A stretch of 64,000 nucleotides of DNA from UBA4660 sp034408895 (GCA_034408895.1 JAWXCI010000062.1:62001-126000), one strand, 5' to 3'; shown: positions 38,101-45,829, counted from the stretch's first letter. Notes: generated by a model not told the origin, from the sequence alone. Numbers and translations are program-made.

Positions 38101-38267
38101 GATTCACTTTTTCTGTGATGGATTCTTTTGGTAAACTACTTCTTGAAGAAAATGAAACGGGGACACGAACTGTTGTTCACTTTGAAAACTACAGCGCAGG
38201 ATTGTACCTAGTAAAAGTTTCGGCAGGCGAACAAAGCAAAATTTTCAGGATAGAGAAATTGAAATAA
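35178..38267 (+). CDS. FG-GAP/VCBS-repeat beta-propeller protein with Ig-like domains and T9SS sorting domain
   Basis: 1029 residues from the ATG at 35178, where a signal peptide starts (MKRYLPMAVLIAAVGSQLVA). Residues about 35-715 contain around fourteen FG-GAP/VCBS units with calcium-binding DxDxDGxxD loops (DLDGDGHDDLVWSN, DFNNDGDVDVICGYN, GNGDGTF repeated), forming one or two propellers as in integrin alpha chains. Residues about 720-955 are Ig-like/PKD modules (SGPTDFCEGESVALGV, SFPLQGGSPQGGTYSGSGVS). Residues about 960-1029 are a T9SS type A sorting domain (VYPSATHSSFTIEGNQG, YSAGLYLVKVSAGEQS). Secreted or surface-bound; ligand unknown. Operator site 5 places it with the NarL-type regulon. 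Confidence 0.9.
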   Translation: MKRYLPMAVLIAAVGSQLVASSQSLCFDPASDVLYASGNGPTSAATGDFDEDNNRDVVVANYLEASFSILSGNGDGTFAQALIVAANTPTEVEVADLDGDGHDDLVWSNISTSPVMFRAGNGDGTFGDVITSYITGFDDSFRQHFTLADVTGDGDLDAIVNEFDQDKLHILEGNGDGTFTLAQTLTTLDQPLDVEFGDFNNDGDVDVICGYNYNLDNVSLFMNNGSGTLMSGTAITAGTAFYFYLEVADFDNDNNDDIAVTGLTNMHILTGNGNGTFDPAINLSMQSYGADVVANDFDDDGNMDLAWADEGGGNIGVLMSNGNATFDPTNFNSSHGQPRDLVEDDFDEDGVLDIIGINYLNDNVSFLKGNDDGTFGSGMLDSNGFVNSLGAGDVNDDGNLDIAVANNGGGISLLIGNGDGTFDDTQNFITQYGFEDVALADVNGDNNDDIIALQGSTYVAILISNGNGTFDPEVNYEAGTNAGGDRQLEVADLNGDGYPDIAASYIQEDYFSVLMNNGNGTFAAQVTYTTGDYPYDIHATDYDGDGDKDIFVAAYNDNQLNFFRNNGNGTFTPIASFDVGTTPVSITSGDWNNDGDTDLACVNSNSMDITILIQPDGIGFPIISTIPMEVNSNPMEVVSGDVNGDGDADLVVALYAMDQAGVLFGNGDGTFQALVAYNVEQSPQDVALGDFNNDGALDISSGNHGSQNVSVILNNSIYFLTSGPTDFCEGESVALGVITNGSEEFTYAWSNGATTDQIVVTESGDYTVLVTNQNGNCTLVSPVVSVNVLPSTIDVNLDLSFVGNVCADGASFPLQGGSPQGGTYSGSGVSNDVFDPSDVSAGTYNISYTYVDAGGCATGTATDDLVVNALPIVTIDFPVDTVCIEDGNWTISGGSPAGGDYFGEYIVFGTFDPAASGEGLFDIHYTYTDGNGCTNEAEEQILVDMCTGVGESVWNEFSVYPSATHSSFTIEGNQGFTFSVMDSFGKLLLEENETGTRTVVHFENYSAGLYLVKVSAGEQSKIFRIEKLK

Positions 38268-38404
38268 AACCAACAGTTCCGAATTGAAAAACAATAAAAG
38301 GATTGCGGAGTGGTGATGAATAATTAGCGGATGGAGGATTCAATATTTCCCTTCTCGCGTCAGGTAGGCTTCCATTCGAATCATCTTGTTTCCTATTGTC
38401 GTTT

Positions 38405-38496
38405 ACAACGGCACATCAGCATATCACCACATCAGTTTTTCTCCTCTACCTAATCTCCTCCTTCTTTAATCAACCCAATCAATTCGTCCACCGCCT
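38405..38496. repeat. Direct repeat, copy A (partial duplicate of the ispG 3' end)
   Basis: 92 bp matching 39073-39164 with two differences. Read on the minus strand it still spells AVDELIGLIKEGGD, a stop, VEEKN and the ispG stop, so it is a dead copy of the last codons of ispG. It begins only a few bases past the end of the PIN toxin remnant. The 137 bp from 38268 to 38404 shows nothing else. Confidence 0.9.
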
Positions 38497-38503
38497 TGGC
38501 ATC

Positions 38504-38871
38504 TTAATTCAACACGACAACTTGTGCATCGGTGAATTTCGAAAACTCCTTATCAAATGTGAACAGCGTAAGTGAAAATACACTTGCTGTTGCAGCGATG
38601 ATGCTGTCAGGTAGTTTTGATTTGTAAGTCTTCCTGAAATAAATTACTTCATCCTTCACGCTGTCCGATAGCGGGATGATGATGCATGAATGAAGTAACT
38701 ACCGTATAAGATTTTCTTCTGCTTTGGTGATGCCCCGTTTGCTAAGCAATTCCATTTCTGTGATTACGGAAATGAATACTTCGGCACCGTGAAGAAGCTG
38801 AACAGCCTGGCTGTGGTTTCCAAAACACGGATGATCACATTGGTATCGGCCAGCAGTTTAGTTCCACTCAC
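38504..38871 (-). pseudogene. Decayed PIN-domain toxin (VapC-like)
   Basis: Starts at GTG 38871, overlapping the antitoxin stop by 14 nt as in intact modules. The first frame gives SGTKLLADTNVIIRVLE; a frameshift near 38815 moves on to QLLHGAEVFISVITEMELLS; an in-frame TAG (38699-38701) interrupts ENLIR|LLHSCIIIPLSD; the rest runs KSKLPDSIIAATASVFSLTL, FTFDKEFSKF to the stop at 38504. All four acidic residues of the PIN ribonuclease site (ADTN, TEME, LPDS, TFDK) are still readable, so the decay is recent. Confidence 0.8.
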
Positions 38872-39031
38872 CCCGCAATTGTTTTTGGTATTTCACAGCG
38901 TCAACATGCCATTTCATTTTGCCTGCAAATTTTTTTGCATTGAATTTTTTTCGCTTGTTCTTGCCCTGTTGCACAGCGAGTGCCTCAAGCAATTCTTCAG
39001 TTGACTTGAAATGTGATGCATAAAGTACCAT
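38858..39031 (-). CDS. Antitoxin partner of the decayed PIN toxin
   Basis: 57 residues from the ATG at 39031 to TAA at 38858, intact. The sequence is MVLYASHFKSTEELLEAL followed by a basic stretch (KNKRKKFNAKKF) and a C-terminal KYQKQLRGEWN. Its position, size and overlap with the PIN frame identify it as the antitoxin; the acidic/hydrophobic start and a tail that could block the toxin site fit, but I cannot name the DNA-binding family. Its toxin is broken, so it may be free to decay or may act against homologous toxins elsewhere. Confidence 0.7.
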   Translation of the reverse strand: MVLYASHFKSTEELLEALAVQQGKNKRKKFNAKKFAGKMKWHVDAVKYQKQLRGEWN

Positions 39032-39072
39032 GCGGGGAAAAATTTTGATTCAAAGGTAGATGGGCAATCAGG

Positions 39073-39164
39073 ACAACGGCACATCAGCATATCGCCACAT
39101 CAGTTTTTCTCCTCTACCCAATCTCCTCCTTCTTTAATCAACCCAATCAATTCGTCCACCGCCT
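39073..39164. repeat. Direct repeat, copy B (functional ispG 3' end)
   Basis: Covers the last 65 bases of ispG and 27 bases beyond its stop. With copy A (38405-38496) it brackets the toxin-antitoxin remnant, as a duplicated target would bracket an inserted module. Confidence 0.9.
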
Positions 39165-41103
39165 GGGCTTCGGGCACATTTCGTTTCACCACGTTCTTCT
39201 CTTTATACAGAGTGATTTTGCCGGGGCCTGTGCCCACATAGCCGTAGTCGGCATCGGCCATCTCGCCCGGGCCGTTCACAATGCAGCCCATAATGCCAAT
39301 CTTCACACCCTTGAGGTGGGCAGTGCGCGCACGAATCTTCGCAGTGGTAATCTGCAAATCAAATTCCGTGCGGCCACAACTGGGACACGATATGTATTCC
39401 GTTTTTGAAATGCGGGTGCGTGTCGCTTGCAGAATTCCAAACGCAGTGGAATTGATGCGCTGCATGGCTATGTCTTGGGTAGAAAGAAAAATGCCATCGC
39501 CCAAACCATCCACCAGCAACGCTCCACAATCAGTTGCACTGTAAAGCATAAACTGGTCTTCATTCAGGTTGGTATATGCTCTTGAAATAATGACAGGCAC
39601 TGTGCAGCCTGCATTCATCAGTTTGAAAAATGCAGCTCGTTGTTCAGCCATGCCGTGGTCGTTTTCAGTAGTGAGCACAAGCACAACGTTTGGTTGTGAT
39701 TTGAGAAGTGAAATGAACACCTCGCTCAAGTCATGAATGGAAACTTTTACAAAAACAATTTCTGATTCCGGAAATTGCATGTGTTCTCCCTCTCCTTTGG
39801 AGAGGGTCGGGGTGAGGTTCACACTCCCCTCTCCCTTTGGAGAGGGGCTGGGGGTGAGGTCTGCAAAGGGTGAGGCAATCATCGGGTAACACCTTTCACG
39901 CCCCGAAATTTCTTTCCATACCGGGTAATCGTAAATCAATCCGAGCGTACCGGGTATTTCGAAATCAACTTTGTTTTTTCCGCAGTACACAAAGTCACAT
40001 GCCAAATCAGTGATGTGGTATTTGTCCAACGGCACGCTGTATTGATAACCCACGGCAAACAAACTTGCTGCAGTGATTTCCTTTCGTTCTGAAAAAGCCA
40101 TGATGACGCGCGGCACATTTTTTCCGCCAACATTCAACACAGCTTGTGTGTATCTTCTTGTATGCTCAAATGGATTGATAGGAGACGAAACATTTTCAAT
40201 CGCTGCATGATTTGCGCGCTTGGCATATCGCTCCGCCAACATTCTTGCTACCGGAATTTCCGCTTCCGGTTCTTCCGTGAGCGATACTCGAATGGTATCA
40301 CCCAATCCGTCTTCCAAAAGAGTTCCGATACCAACGGCACTTTTTATTCTTCCATCTTCACCATCGCCTGCTTCCGTCACACCCAGATGAATGGGATAGT
40401 TCATTCCATCGCGCATCATATGGTTCACAAGCAGGCGATATGCCTGCACCATCACCAGCGTATTGCTCGCCTTCATGCTTATCACGATGTCATGAAAATC
40501 ATGGTCGCGGCAAATGCGGCAAAACTCCATAGCACTTTCCACCATACCCAGAGGAGTATCACCATATCGCGAAAGAATCCGGTCGCTCAACGAACCGTGA
40601 TTGGTTCCGATGCGCATAGCAGTGCCATTTTTCTTGCACAACAAAACCAGCGGAGTGAATCGCTCGCTGATGCGTTGCAATTCTTCATCGTATCCCGCAT
40701 CGGTGTATTCAATGTGCTGGAATTTTTTCTTGTCGGCATAGTTGCCGGGATTCACGCGCACCTTCTCCACAATACCCGCAGCAATTTCCGCAGCGTTTGG
40801 TGTGAAGTGAATATCAGCAACAAGTGGAGTAGTAAATCCTTTTTCGCGAAGCGATGATTTGATGTTGGCTAGATTCTCTGCATCGTCTTTACTCGGAGCA
40901 GTGATGCGCACCAGTTCGCAACCCGCTTCAATCATGCGGATGCTTTGCGCAACAGTTGCTTCAGTGTTCATTGTGTCGGTGGTGGTCATGCTTTGCAGCA
41001 TGAGATGATGATCACCACCGATAGTGATGTTGCCGATTATCACTTCGCGTGTTTGAAAACGCGAGTAATTGAAAAGACTGTTGCAATACTTATTGGGATC
41101 CAT
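39100..41103 (-). CDS. ispG: 4-hydroxy-3-methylbut-2-enyl diphosphate synthase, large type (IspG/GcpE)
   Basis: 667 residues from the ATG at 41103 (MDPNKYCNSLFNYSRF). A [4Fe-4S] enzyme of the methylerythritol phosphate route to isoprenoids, turning MEcPP into HMBPP. The TIM-barrel (QSMTTTDTMNTEATVAQ, LVADIHFTPNAA, KVRVNPGNYADKKK) is complete, and the C-terminal cluster domain has SCPSCGRTEFDL and GCIVNGPGEMADADYGYVG with the three Cys ligands. The extra middle domain of 250 or so residues is normal for Bacteroidota, chlamydia and plants. Within it, residues about 415-440 are a repeat-derived insertion (39786-39860). A 92-bp copy of the 3' end lies downstream. Confidence 0.97.
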   Translation of the reverse strand: MDPNKYCNSLFNYSRFQTREVIIGNITIGGDHHLMLQSMTTTDTMNTEATVAQSIRMIEAGCELVRITAPSKDDAENLANIKSSLREKGFTTPLVADIHFTPNAAEIAAGIVEKVRVNPGNYADKKKFQHIEYTDAGYDEELQRISERFTPLVLLCKKNGTAMRIGTNHGSLSDRILSRYGDTPLGMVESAMEFCRICRDHDFHDIVISMKASNTLVMVQAYRLLVNHMMRDGMNYPIHLGVTEAGDGEDGRIKSAVGIGTLLEDGLGDTIRVSLTEEPEAEIPVARMLAERYAKRANHAAIENVSSPINPFEHTRRYTQAVLNVGGKNVPRVIMAFSERKEITAASLFAVGYQYSVPLDKYHITDLACDFVYCGKNKVDFEIPGTLGLIYDYPVWKEISGRERCYPMIASPFADLTPSPSPKGEGSVNLTPTLSKGEGEHMQFPESEIVFVKVSIHDLSEVFISLLKSQPNVVLVLTTENDHGMAEQRAAFFKLMNAGCTVPVIISRAYTNLNEDQFMLYSATDCGALLVDGLGDGIFLSTQDIAMQRINSTAFGILQATRTRISKTEYISCPSCGRTEFDLQITTAKIRARTAHLKGVKIGIMGCIVNGPGEMADADYGYVGTGPGKITLYKEKNVVKRNVPEAQAVDELIGLIKEGGDWVEEKN
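39786..39860. repeat. Tandem palindromic element inserted in frame in ispG
   Basis: Two hairpins, CCCTCTCCTTTGGAGAGGG (39788-39806) and CCCTCTCCCTTTGGAGAGGG (39827-39846), each followed by a G-rich GGTGAGGT segment. They are translated as LTPSPSPKGEGSVN and LTPTLSKGEG, the peptide typically produced when this widespread Bacteroidota repeat falls in a gene. The insertion is in frame in an essential enzyme, in the variable middle domain. Confidence 0.85.
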
Positions 41104-41133
41104 CAGGTGCAAAGAAACGGATGGATGAATTCA

Positions 41134-41466
41134 TTAAGCCTTGGGATAAATAGTGCGGACATTCTTCGGATCCTTGGGCAAATAACGAACGCGCACTTTG
41201 GTGCCAACAGAGTAAAGCGGTTTTCCTTCGCTTCGTTCTTCAGCGCGATAGTTCACGCGCTCACCGTTTTCGGTCACGAATTCTATAAGCGGGTAGAAAT
41301 ACTGCTTCCCTTTTTCCACTCCGCTCATCCAGTTGGAGATGATGCCTTCTGTCTCCCTGCTTTGCCTGTTGAACATAATATCGTCCTTGAACTTCCACCA
41401 AATAAATGCGATGACCACTATGATCACACCACCGATAGCCGCGTACTCATGCCATTGTAATTCCAT
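41134..41466 (-). CDS. DUF3592-like membrane protein
   Basis: 110 residues. An N-terminal membrane helix (YAAIGGVIIVVIAFIWWKF) is followed by a small beta domain with GKQYFYPLIEFVTENGERV and YSVGTKVRVRYLPKDPKNV, the pattern of DUF3592 proteins (F-x-P-x-[IV]-x-[FY]...V-x-Y-x-P-x-x-P). Function is unknown in the family. It precedes ispG on the same strand with a 30-bp gap, so co-transcription is likely; no functional link is implied. Confidence 0.8.
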   Translation of the reverse strand: MELQWHEYAAIGGVIIVVIAFIWWKFKDDIMFNRQSRETEGIISNWMSGVEKGKQYFYPLIEFVTENGERVNYRAEERSEGKPLYSVGTKVRVRYLPKDPKNVRTIYPKA

Positions 41467-41829
41467 GTCCTGAAAATTTTCTGCTAAAAAACAAAAGACT
41501 GAACGATCTTTTTTAAACTCAATCCTTTTTTCTGGACAACGGAATAGTGCGTGACCATGGCGCTCGAAATATCCAGGAAAATGATTGTATGGAATGAGTA
41601 CAAAAGCAACAGGGCATTCCCGAAGAATGCCCTGCCTAACCTAACTTTAAACTATGTGCAGTAGTCTGCACTTAGCGCCTTTGATATTTTCAGAAAGAAG
41701 TATTTACTTTATTTGGCGATGGTCTGATGGTCAGGCAAATGTTATATCAGCTAACAGTTGCCGTGTCTACGGAGTTTTGGAGATTTGAACCATTGATTGT
41801 GGAAACGGCTTATTTCCGACAAATTTACA
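41467..41829. other. Non-coding stretch with two hairpins upstream of recO
   Basis: 363 bp. A perfect 10-bp stem CAGGGCATTC-CCGAA-GAATGCCCTG lies at 41610-41634, then CCTAACCTAACTTTAAACTA, then a second hairpin GTGCAG-TAGT-CTGCAC at 41656-41671. No T-run follows on either strand, so neither is a standard terminator. This could be a small RNA or a leader of recO; not identified. Confidence 0.45.
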
Positions 41830-42543
41830 TTGATCACCACTTACGGCATATTAATTCATACCATCAGATACTCCGAGTCCAGGAATATCCTCAAAATATT
41901 TACCCGAAGCCACGGTGTGAAAAGTTTTATGGTGCGCATCAACAAGAAAAAACCGGGTGTTACCAAGTTTCAGCCTATGAGCATTTTATCGCTCCAGTTT
42001 CAGGCGCAGGAGAATGCCGGTATGTTGACTCCGCGATCTCTTGAGCTCAATTCCGTTCCGTCTACCTTGAACACTGACATAACCAAAGTTGCTGTGCTTC
42101 TTTTTATTAATGAAGTAGTGTACAAAACCCTGCACGATGACTATCAAAACGAGGCGTTGTTCGACTTTCTCCAGCATTCCATGCAAATGCTTGACGCTGT
42201 AGAACACTGCGAAAATTTTCACCTCGTTTTTCTGGTGCAGCTATCATCCCTCTATGGTTTTTATCCTTCGCATTTAAGTGAAGGGTCATACTTCGATCTT
42301 ATGGCCGGCCAGTTTTGTGACGGGACCGAAAATCACCCGTATTACATAGAGCCACCGCAAACGGAAATGTTTCGGAAACTTATCGCCTGCAATTACGAAT
42401 CGTTGGCGCTTTTGCACTTTGAACATTCCACCCGGAAAAACCTACTTCATAAGTTGATTGATTATTTCCGCATCCATTTGGATGGATTGAAAGAAATCAA
42501 ATCTGTAAAAGTGCTGGAAAGCGTGTTTGATGAAGTGCGCTGA
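41830..42543 (+). CDS. recO: DNA repair protein RecO
   Basis: 237 residues if it starts at TTG 41830; the frame upstream has ATG codons, but homologues begin at the equivalent of LITTYGILIHTIRYSESRNI, where the N-terminal OB fold starts. RecO anneals DNA and, with RecR, loads RecA on SSB-coated DNA in RecFOR recombination. Seen: the OB-fold start, FMVRINKKKPGVTKFQPMS, and the helical C-terminal domain (LFINEVVYKTLHDDYQNEAL, LVFLVQLSSLYGFYPSH). Length is normal for Bacteroidota. A holB gene follows. Confidence 0.88.
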   Translation: MITTYGILIHTIRYSESRNILKIFTRSHGVKSFMVRINKKKPGVTKFQPMSILSLQFQAQENAGMLTPRSLELNSVPSTLNTDITKVAVLLFINEVVYKTLHDDYQNEALFDFLQHSMQMLDAVEHCENFHLVFLVQLSSLYGFYPSHLSEGSYFDLMAGQFCDGTENHPYYIEPPQTEMFRKLIACNYESLALLHFEHSTRKNLLHKLIDYFRIHLDGLKEIKSVKVLESVFDEVR

Positions 42544-42571
42544 TGACCCGATGAAGGGTAAGTGAGGCGTT

Positions 42572-42579
42572 TACTTTTG
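42572..42579 (+). promoter_or_regulatory. Candidate -7 promoter box (TACTTTTG)
   Basis: Exact TAnnTTTG match 21 nt before the holB ATG, between recO and holB; identical to the boxes at 18917 and 43764. Confidence 0.45.
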
Positions 42580-42600
42580 GTCGCTTTTAAAAAACTCCGC

Positions 42601-43749
42601 ATGCGTTTCAGTGAAGTTATTGGCCAACAGGAAGTGAAAGATCGCCTGCGAAAATCATTTCGCGAAGGCCGCCTTGCACATGCGCTGTTGCTCCACGGCC
42701 CGGAAGGATGCGGCCAGCTTACCATAGCCATCGCATTTGCGCAATTCATTGCCTGCACTCAACGCATGGAAAGCGATTCGTGTGGTCAATGCAATTCATG
42801 TAAAAAATTCGCCACGCTCCAGTTTGCCGATTTGCATTTTGCATTTCCTTTTTTCAATAAGCCAAAAGGCGAAAGCATCATTTCGGAAAAAACTACATGT
42901 GACGATTATGCAAGGGAATGGCGGGAACATCTAATTTCCGATACCCCTTATGCCAATCTTGATACCTGGAGAAAGAAGCTCGATGCTGAAAACAAACAGC
43001 TCCACGTTTCGGTGTATGAGGCCCAAAGCATCATTAACAAACTCAGCCTGAAATCTTACGAGGGTGGGTATAAATTCATGATAGTATGGCATGCCGATTA
43101 CATGAAGCCTGAAACTGCCAACAAACTGCTGAAAATTGTGGAAGAGCCTCCCGACAAAACGCTCTTTATTTTTATCGCCAATAGTCTTGAAAACATTTTA
43201 CCCACAATTCTTTCGCGGGTTCAGTCTGTTCATATACCCAAGATAGATGCTGAAGCCATTTACCAAGCTTTGCTGGGACGTGCAATGGATGAAACCAGGG
43301 CGAAAGAAATTGCCCACTTTGCTGATGGCAATTGGTTTTTCGCAACTCAACTTTCAAAAACAGAAAACCCTAACGCATTTTTCAGTGAGCAATTCCAGCA
43401 TTGGATGCGCTGGTGTTATAAACGGGAGGTGGTTCAACTGGTGAAGTGGAGCGACAAAATGCACGCTTTGCTGCGTGATGAACAGAAACATTATCTCCGC
43501 TATGTTTTGGAACAGCTGCGCCACAACCTGGTGCTCAACTATACAGGAGAAGATATTGTGAGGATGAACGATTCAGAGTTAAGCTTCTCGGTAAAATTTT
43601 CCCAATTCATCAATCACCTCAACATTGAGGATTTGTACATGGAGATAACAAAAGCCCACGATGACATTGGCCGGAATGCCTATTCAAAAATGGTTTTTCT
43701 CGACCTCAGCTTTCGCGTTCATCACTTGCTTCAGCGCAAAGAAGGCTGA
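42601..43749 (+). CDS. holB: DNA polymerase III subunit delta'
   Basis: 382 residues from the ATG at 42601 (MRFSEVIGQQEVKDRLRKS). AAA+ clamp-loader subunit. The P-loop region reads LLHGPEGCGQLTIAIAFAQ: the Walker Lys is replaced by Gln, fitting a delta' subunit that does not hydrolyse ATP. The zinc-module cysteines are in CTQRMESDSCGQCNSCKKF. The sensor 1-like segment KIVEEPPDKTLFIFIANS and the LPTILSRVQ arginine-finger motif (SRV) are present. The C-terminal helical domain is complete. It is followed by ricT and gldH in the order usual for Bacteroidota. Confidence 0.95.
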   Translation: MRFSEVIGQQEVKDRLRKSFREGRLAHALLLHGPEGCGQLTIAIAFAQFIACTQRMESDSCGQCNSCKKFATLQFADLHFAFPFFNKPKGESIISEKTTCDDYAREWREHLISDTPYANLDTWRKKLDAENKQLHVSVYEAQSIINKLSLKSYEGGYKFMIVWHADYMKPETANKLLKIVEEPPDKTLFIFIANSLENILPTILSRVQSVHIPKIDAEAIYQALLGRAMDETRAKEIAHFADGNWFFATQLSKTENPNAFFSEQFQHWMRWCYKREVVQLVKWSDKMHALLRDEQKHYLRYVLEQLRHNLVLNYTGEDIVRMNDSELSFSVKFSQFINHLNIEDLYMEITKAHDDIGRNAYSKMVFLDLSFRVHHLLQRKEG

Positions 43750-43763
43750 AGGTCAACACCCCT

Positions 43764-43771
43764 TACTTTTG
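43764..43771 (+). promoter_or_regulatory. Candidate -7 promoter box (TACTTTTG)
   Basis: Exact TAnnTTTG match 14 bp after the holB stop and 141 nt before the ricT ATG; it would give ricT-gldH-rbfA their own promoter with a long leader. Confidence 0.35.
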
Positions 43772-43912
43772 GCCACGGTGTCCCGGCCAGCCATTGCGAC
43801 CCATAGAACCAAGGCTTAGCGCTTCACTTAGATCAATGAAATTTATCACTCAACATAAAATCTTCCCACAAAGCCTTTGGACTATGGACCATCGGCACGG
43901 GACATAAATACA

Positions 43913-45316
43913 ATGGGCTGCGGATCATGCGGAACTAATAGTAACGGCCTGCCAACAGGCTGTAAAAACAACGGGGTATGTGGCAATTACGGATGCAGCA
44001 AACTGGATGTATTCGACTGGCTCACCGGAACAGCATTGCCTGATGGTCAAAAAACTTTTGACGTTGTGGAGGTTCGTTTCAAGAGCACGCGAAAAGGATT
44101 TTTCAGGAATTCCTCAGCCCTTGAGCTCCACGCTGGTGATGTGGTGGCGGTAGAGTCATCGCCCGGCCACGATGTGGGAGTAATTTCCCTCACCGGAGAA
44201 CTGGTGCGCATGCAGATGAAGCGCAAAGAAGTGAAAGACGATTACCAGATCCGGAAAATTTACCGCAAAGCAAGACAGGAAGATATTGAACGCTGGCAGG
44301 AAGCGAGAAAAAACGAACCGACTACACTGGTGAGGGCAAAGGAAATTTCTAAGGCGCTGAGACTTGATATGAAACTGAGCGATGTGGAATACCAAGGGGA
44401 CCATAGCAAAGCGACTTTCTTTTATTCAGCAGACGACCGGGTGGATTTCCGCGAACTCATCCGTAAATACGCTGAAGAGTTTAGGGTGAAAATAGAAATG
44501 CGGCAAATAGGCTTGAGGGTTGAGGCAGGAAGAATTGGCGGAATAGGAGTTTGTGGTCGTGAGTTGTGTTGTTCCACCTGGCTTACTGATTTCAGGAGTG
44601 TGTCCACAGCAGCCGCACGTTATCAGCAACTGTCGCTCAACCCAGCGAAACTGGCGGGACAATGCGGCAAACTAAAATGCTGCCTCAACTATGAACTGGA
44701 TCAATACCTGGAAGCCATGCGCGATTTTCCATCCAATACTGTTCGCCTCCAACTGGCCAAAGGAATTGCCACACACGTTAAGACCGACATCTTTCAGCGC
44801 ATGATGTATTATGCTGTGGAAGGTCATGATGCCGATGCCCCCATCGGCCTACCCATTGAATCAGTAAGGGAAATAATGGAGATGAACAAACGCGGGGAAC
44901 GACCTGGTGATATGGAAGAATTTATGAAAGAGGAAGTAGTCGTAGAAAAGGAAATTCTTTTTGCCAATGTGGTGGGGCAGGATAGCCTCAACCGATTCGA
45001 CCACAAGAAAGGAAGGAGCCGCGACCGCGGCCGCGGAAGATCAGATCGTGAAAGATCCCGCGGTGGTGCAGAGAATAAAAGTGATAATCGGCCCAGGCAA
45101 CAAAGACCTGAACGTAAACCTGGAAAAGGTCCCGGTGAAAAACCCACCCCACAGGGACAACAACCAAGACCGCAACGAGCGCTACAACCACCGCGACCTG
45201 ATGGTGATAAACGGCCACAAGGCAATCAACCCCGGGGAAACCGCAACCGACCCAACAGGGGTGGTGGTGGCAAACCTCCTCAAAACCCAAATCCGCAACC
45301 ACCAAAAACTCCCTAG
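43913..45316 (+). CDS. ricT: PSP1-domain protein, RicT/YaaT family
   Basis: 467 residues from the ATG at 43913 (MGCGSCGTNSNG). The core (about 45-330) is the PSP1 domain with GVCGRELCCSTWL and LAGQCGKLKCCLNYELDQY, the cysteine pairs that in RicT bind an iron-sulfur cluster. In Firmicutes RicT works with RicA and RicF on RNase Y; its job in Bacteroidota is not settled. The N-terminus has extra cysteines (GCGSCG, GCKNNGVCGNYGC). Residues about 370-467 are a disordered Arg/Gly/Pro tail (GRSRDRGRGRSDRERSRGG) resembling RNA-binding RGG tails. It precedes gldH by 7 bp and follows holB. Confidence 0.88.
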   Translation: MGCGSCGTNSNGLPTGCKNNGVCGNYGCSKLDVFDWLTGTALPDGQKTFDVVEVRFKSTRKGFFRNSSALELHAGDVVAVESSPGHDVGVISLTGELVRMQMKRKEVKDDYQIRKIYRKARQEDIERWQEARKNEPTTLVRAKEISKALRLDMKLSDVEYQGDHSKATFFYSADDRVDFRELIRKYAEEFRVKIEMRQIGLRVEAGRIGGIGVCGRELCCSTWLTDFRSVSTAAARYQQLSLNPAKLAGQCGKLKCCLNYELDQYLEAMRDFPSNTVRLQLAKGIATHVKTDIFQRMMYYAVEGHDADAPIGLPIESVREIMEMNKRGERPGDMEEFMKEEVVVEKEILFANVVGQDSLNRFDHKKGRSRDRGRGRSDRERSRGGAENKSDNRPRQQRPERKPGKGPGEKPTPQGQQPRPQRALQPPRPDGDKRPQGNQPRGNRNRPNRGGGGKPPQNPNPQPPKTP

Positions 45317-45323
45317 GCGGGAG

Positions 45324-45797
45324 ATGAAGTTCATGGTGAAATTCTTTTTTGTTTGTCTGGCTGCATTCATTTTCATTTCCTGCGATGATCTTGTAGTGTT
45401 TGAAGAAAACGCATCCATAGCAAATGCGAAGTGGAATACTTCAGATGTCAAGTCGTTCGAATTTGATATTACCGATACCGTGCGCATGCACGATCTGTTT
45501 GTGAATTTGCGCAACGGTGAAAACTACCCCTATTCGAATATCTATCTTTTTATAGAATTGCAATTTCCTAACGGAAAAAAATCAATGGACACACTGGAGT
45601 GCACGCTGGCGGATGAAACAGGAAGGTGGTACGGATCATCGGGAGCGGGGGATATTTATGAGAATAGATTCACATACTATCAGCGCAGGCAATTTCCCCT
45701 GGGCGGCAGGTACCGCATTGACATAGTACAGGCCATGCGCACGGATGTACTGGAAGGAATTTATGATGTGGGATTCCGGGTGGCGCGTTCGAAATAA
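45324..45797 (+). CDS. gldH: Gliding motility lipoprotein GldH
   Basis: 157 residues from ATG 45324 (a second ATG three codons on is possible). Lipoprotein signal peptide FFVCLAAFIFISCDD (lipobox FISC). The mature domain is a beta-sandwich with KSFEFDITDTVRMHDLFVN, NYPYSNIYLFIELQFPNG and RTDVLEGIYDVGFRV, as in GldH. GldH is needed for gliding and, with T9SS parts, for secretion of surface adhesins; it agrees with the many T9SS substrates here. It starts 7 bp after ricT and is followed by rbfA. Confidence 0.92.
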   Translation: MKFMVKFFFVCLAAFIFISCDDLVVFEENASIANAKWNTSDVKSFEFDITDTVRMHDLFVNLRNGENYPYSNIYLFIELQFPNGKKSMDTLECTLADETGRWYGSSGAGDIYENRFTYYQRRQFPLGGRYRIDIVQAMRTDVLEGIYDVGFRVARSK

Positions 45798-45829
45798 TGG
45801 CAACTACAATTCATTAAAAAAATCATCAG

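Noticed and set aside
40144..40857. 237-codon open frame on the + strand
   Set aside because: It lies antisense to the well-supported ispG gene and has no protein-like motifs.
44961..45323. N-terminal extension of GldH into the ricT gene
   Set aside because: The extension is the out-of-frame reading of the Arg/Pro-rich ricT tail; GldH starts with a lipoprotein signal peptide at 45324.
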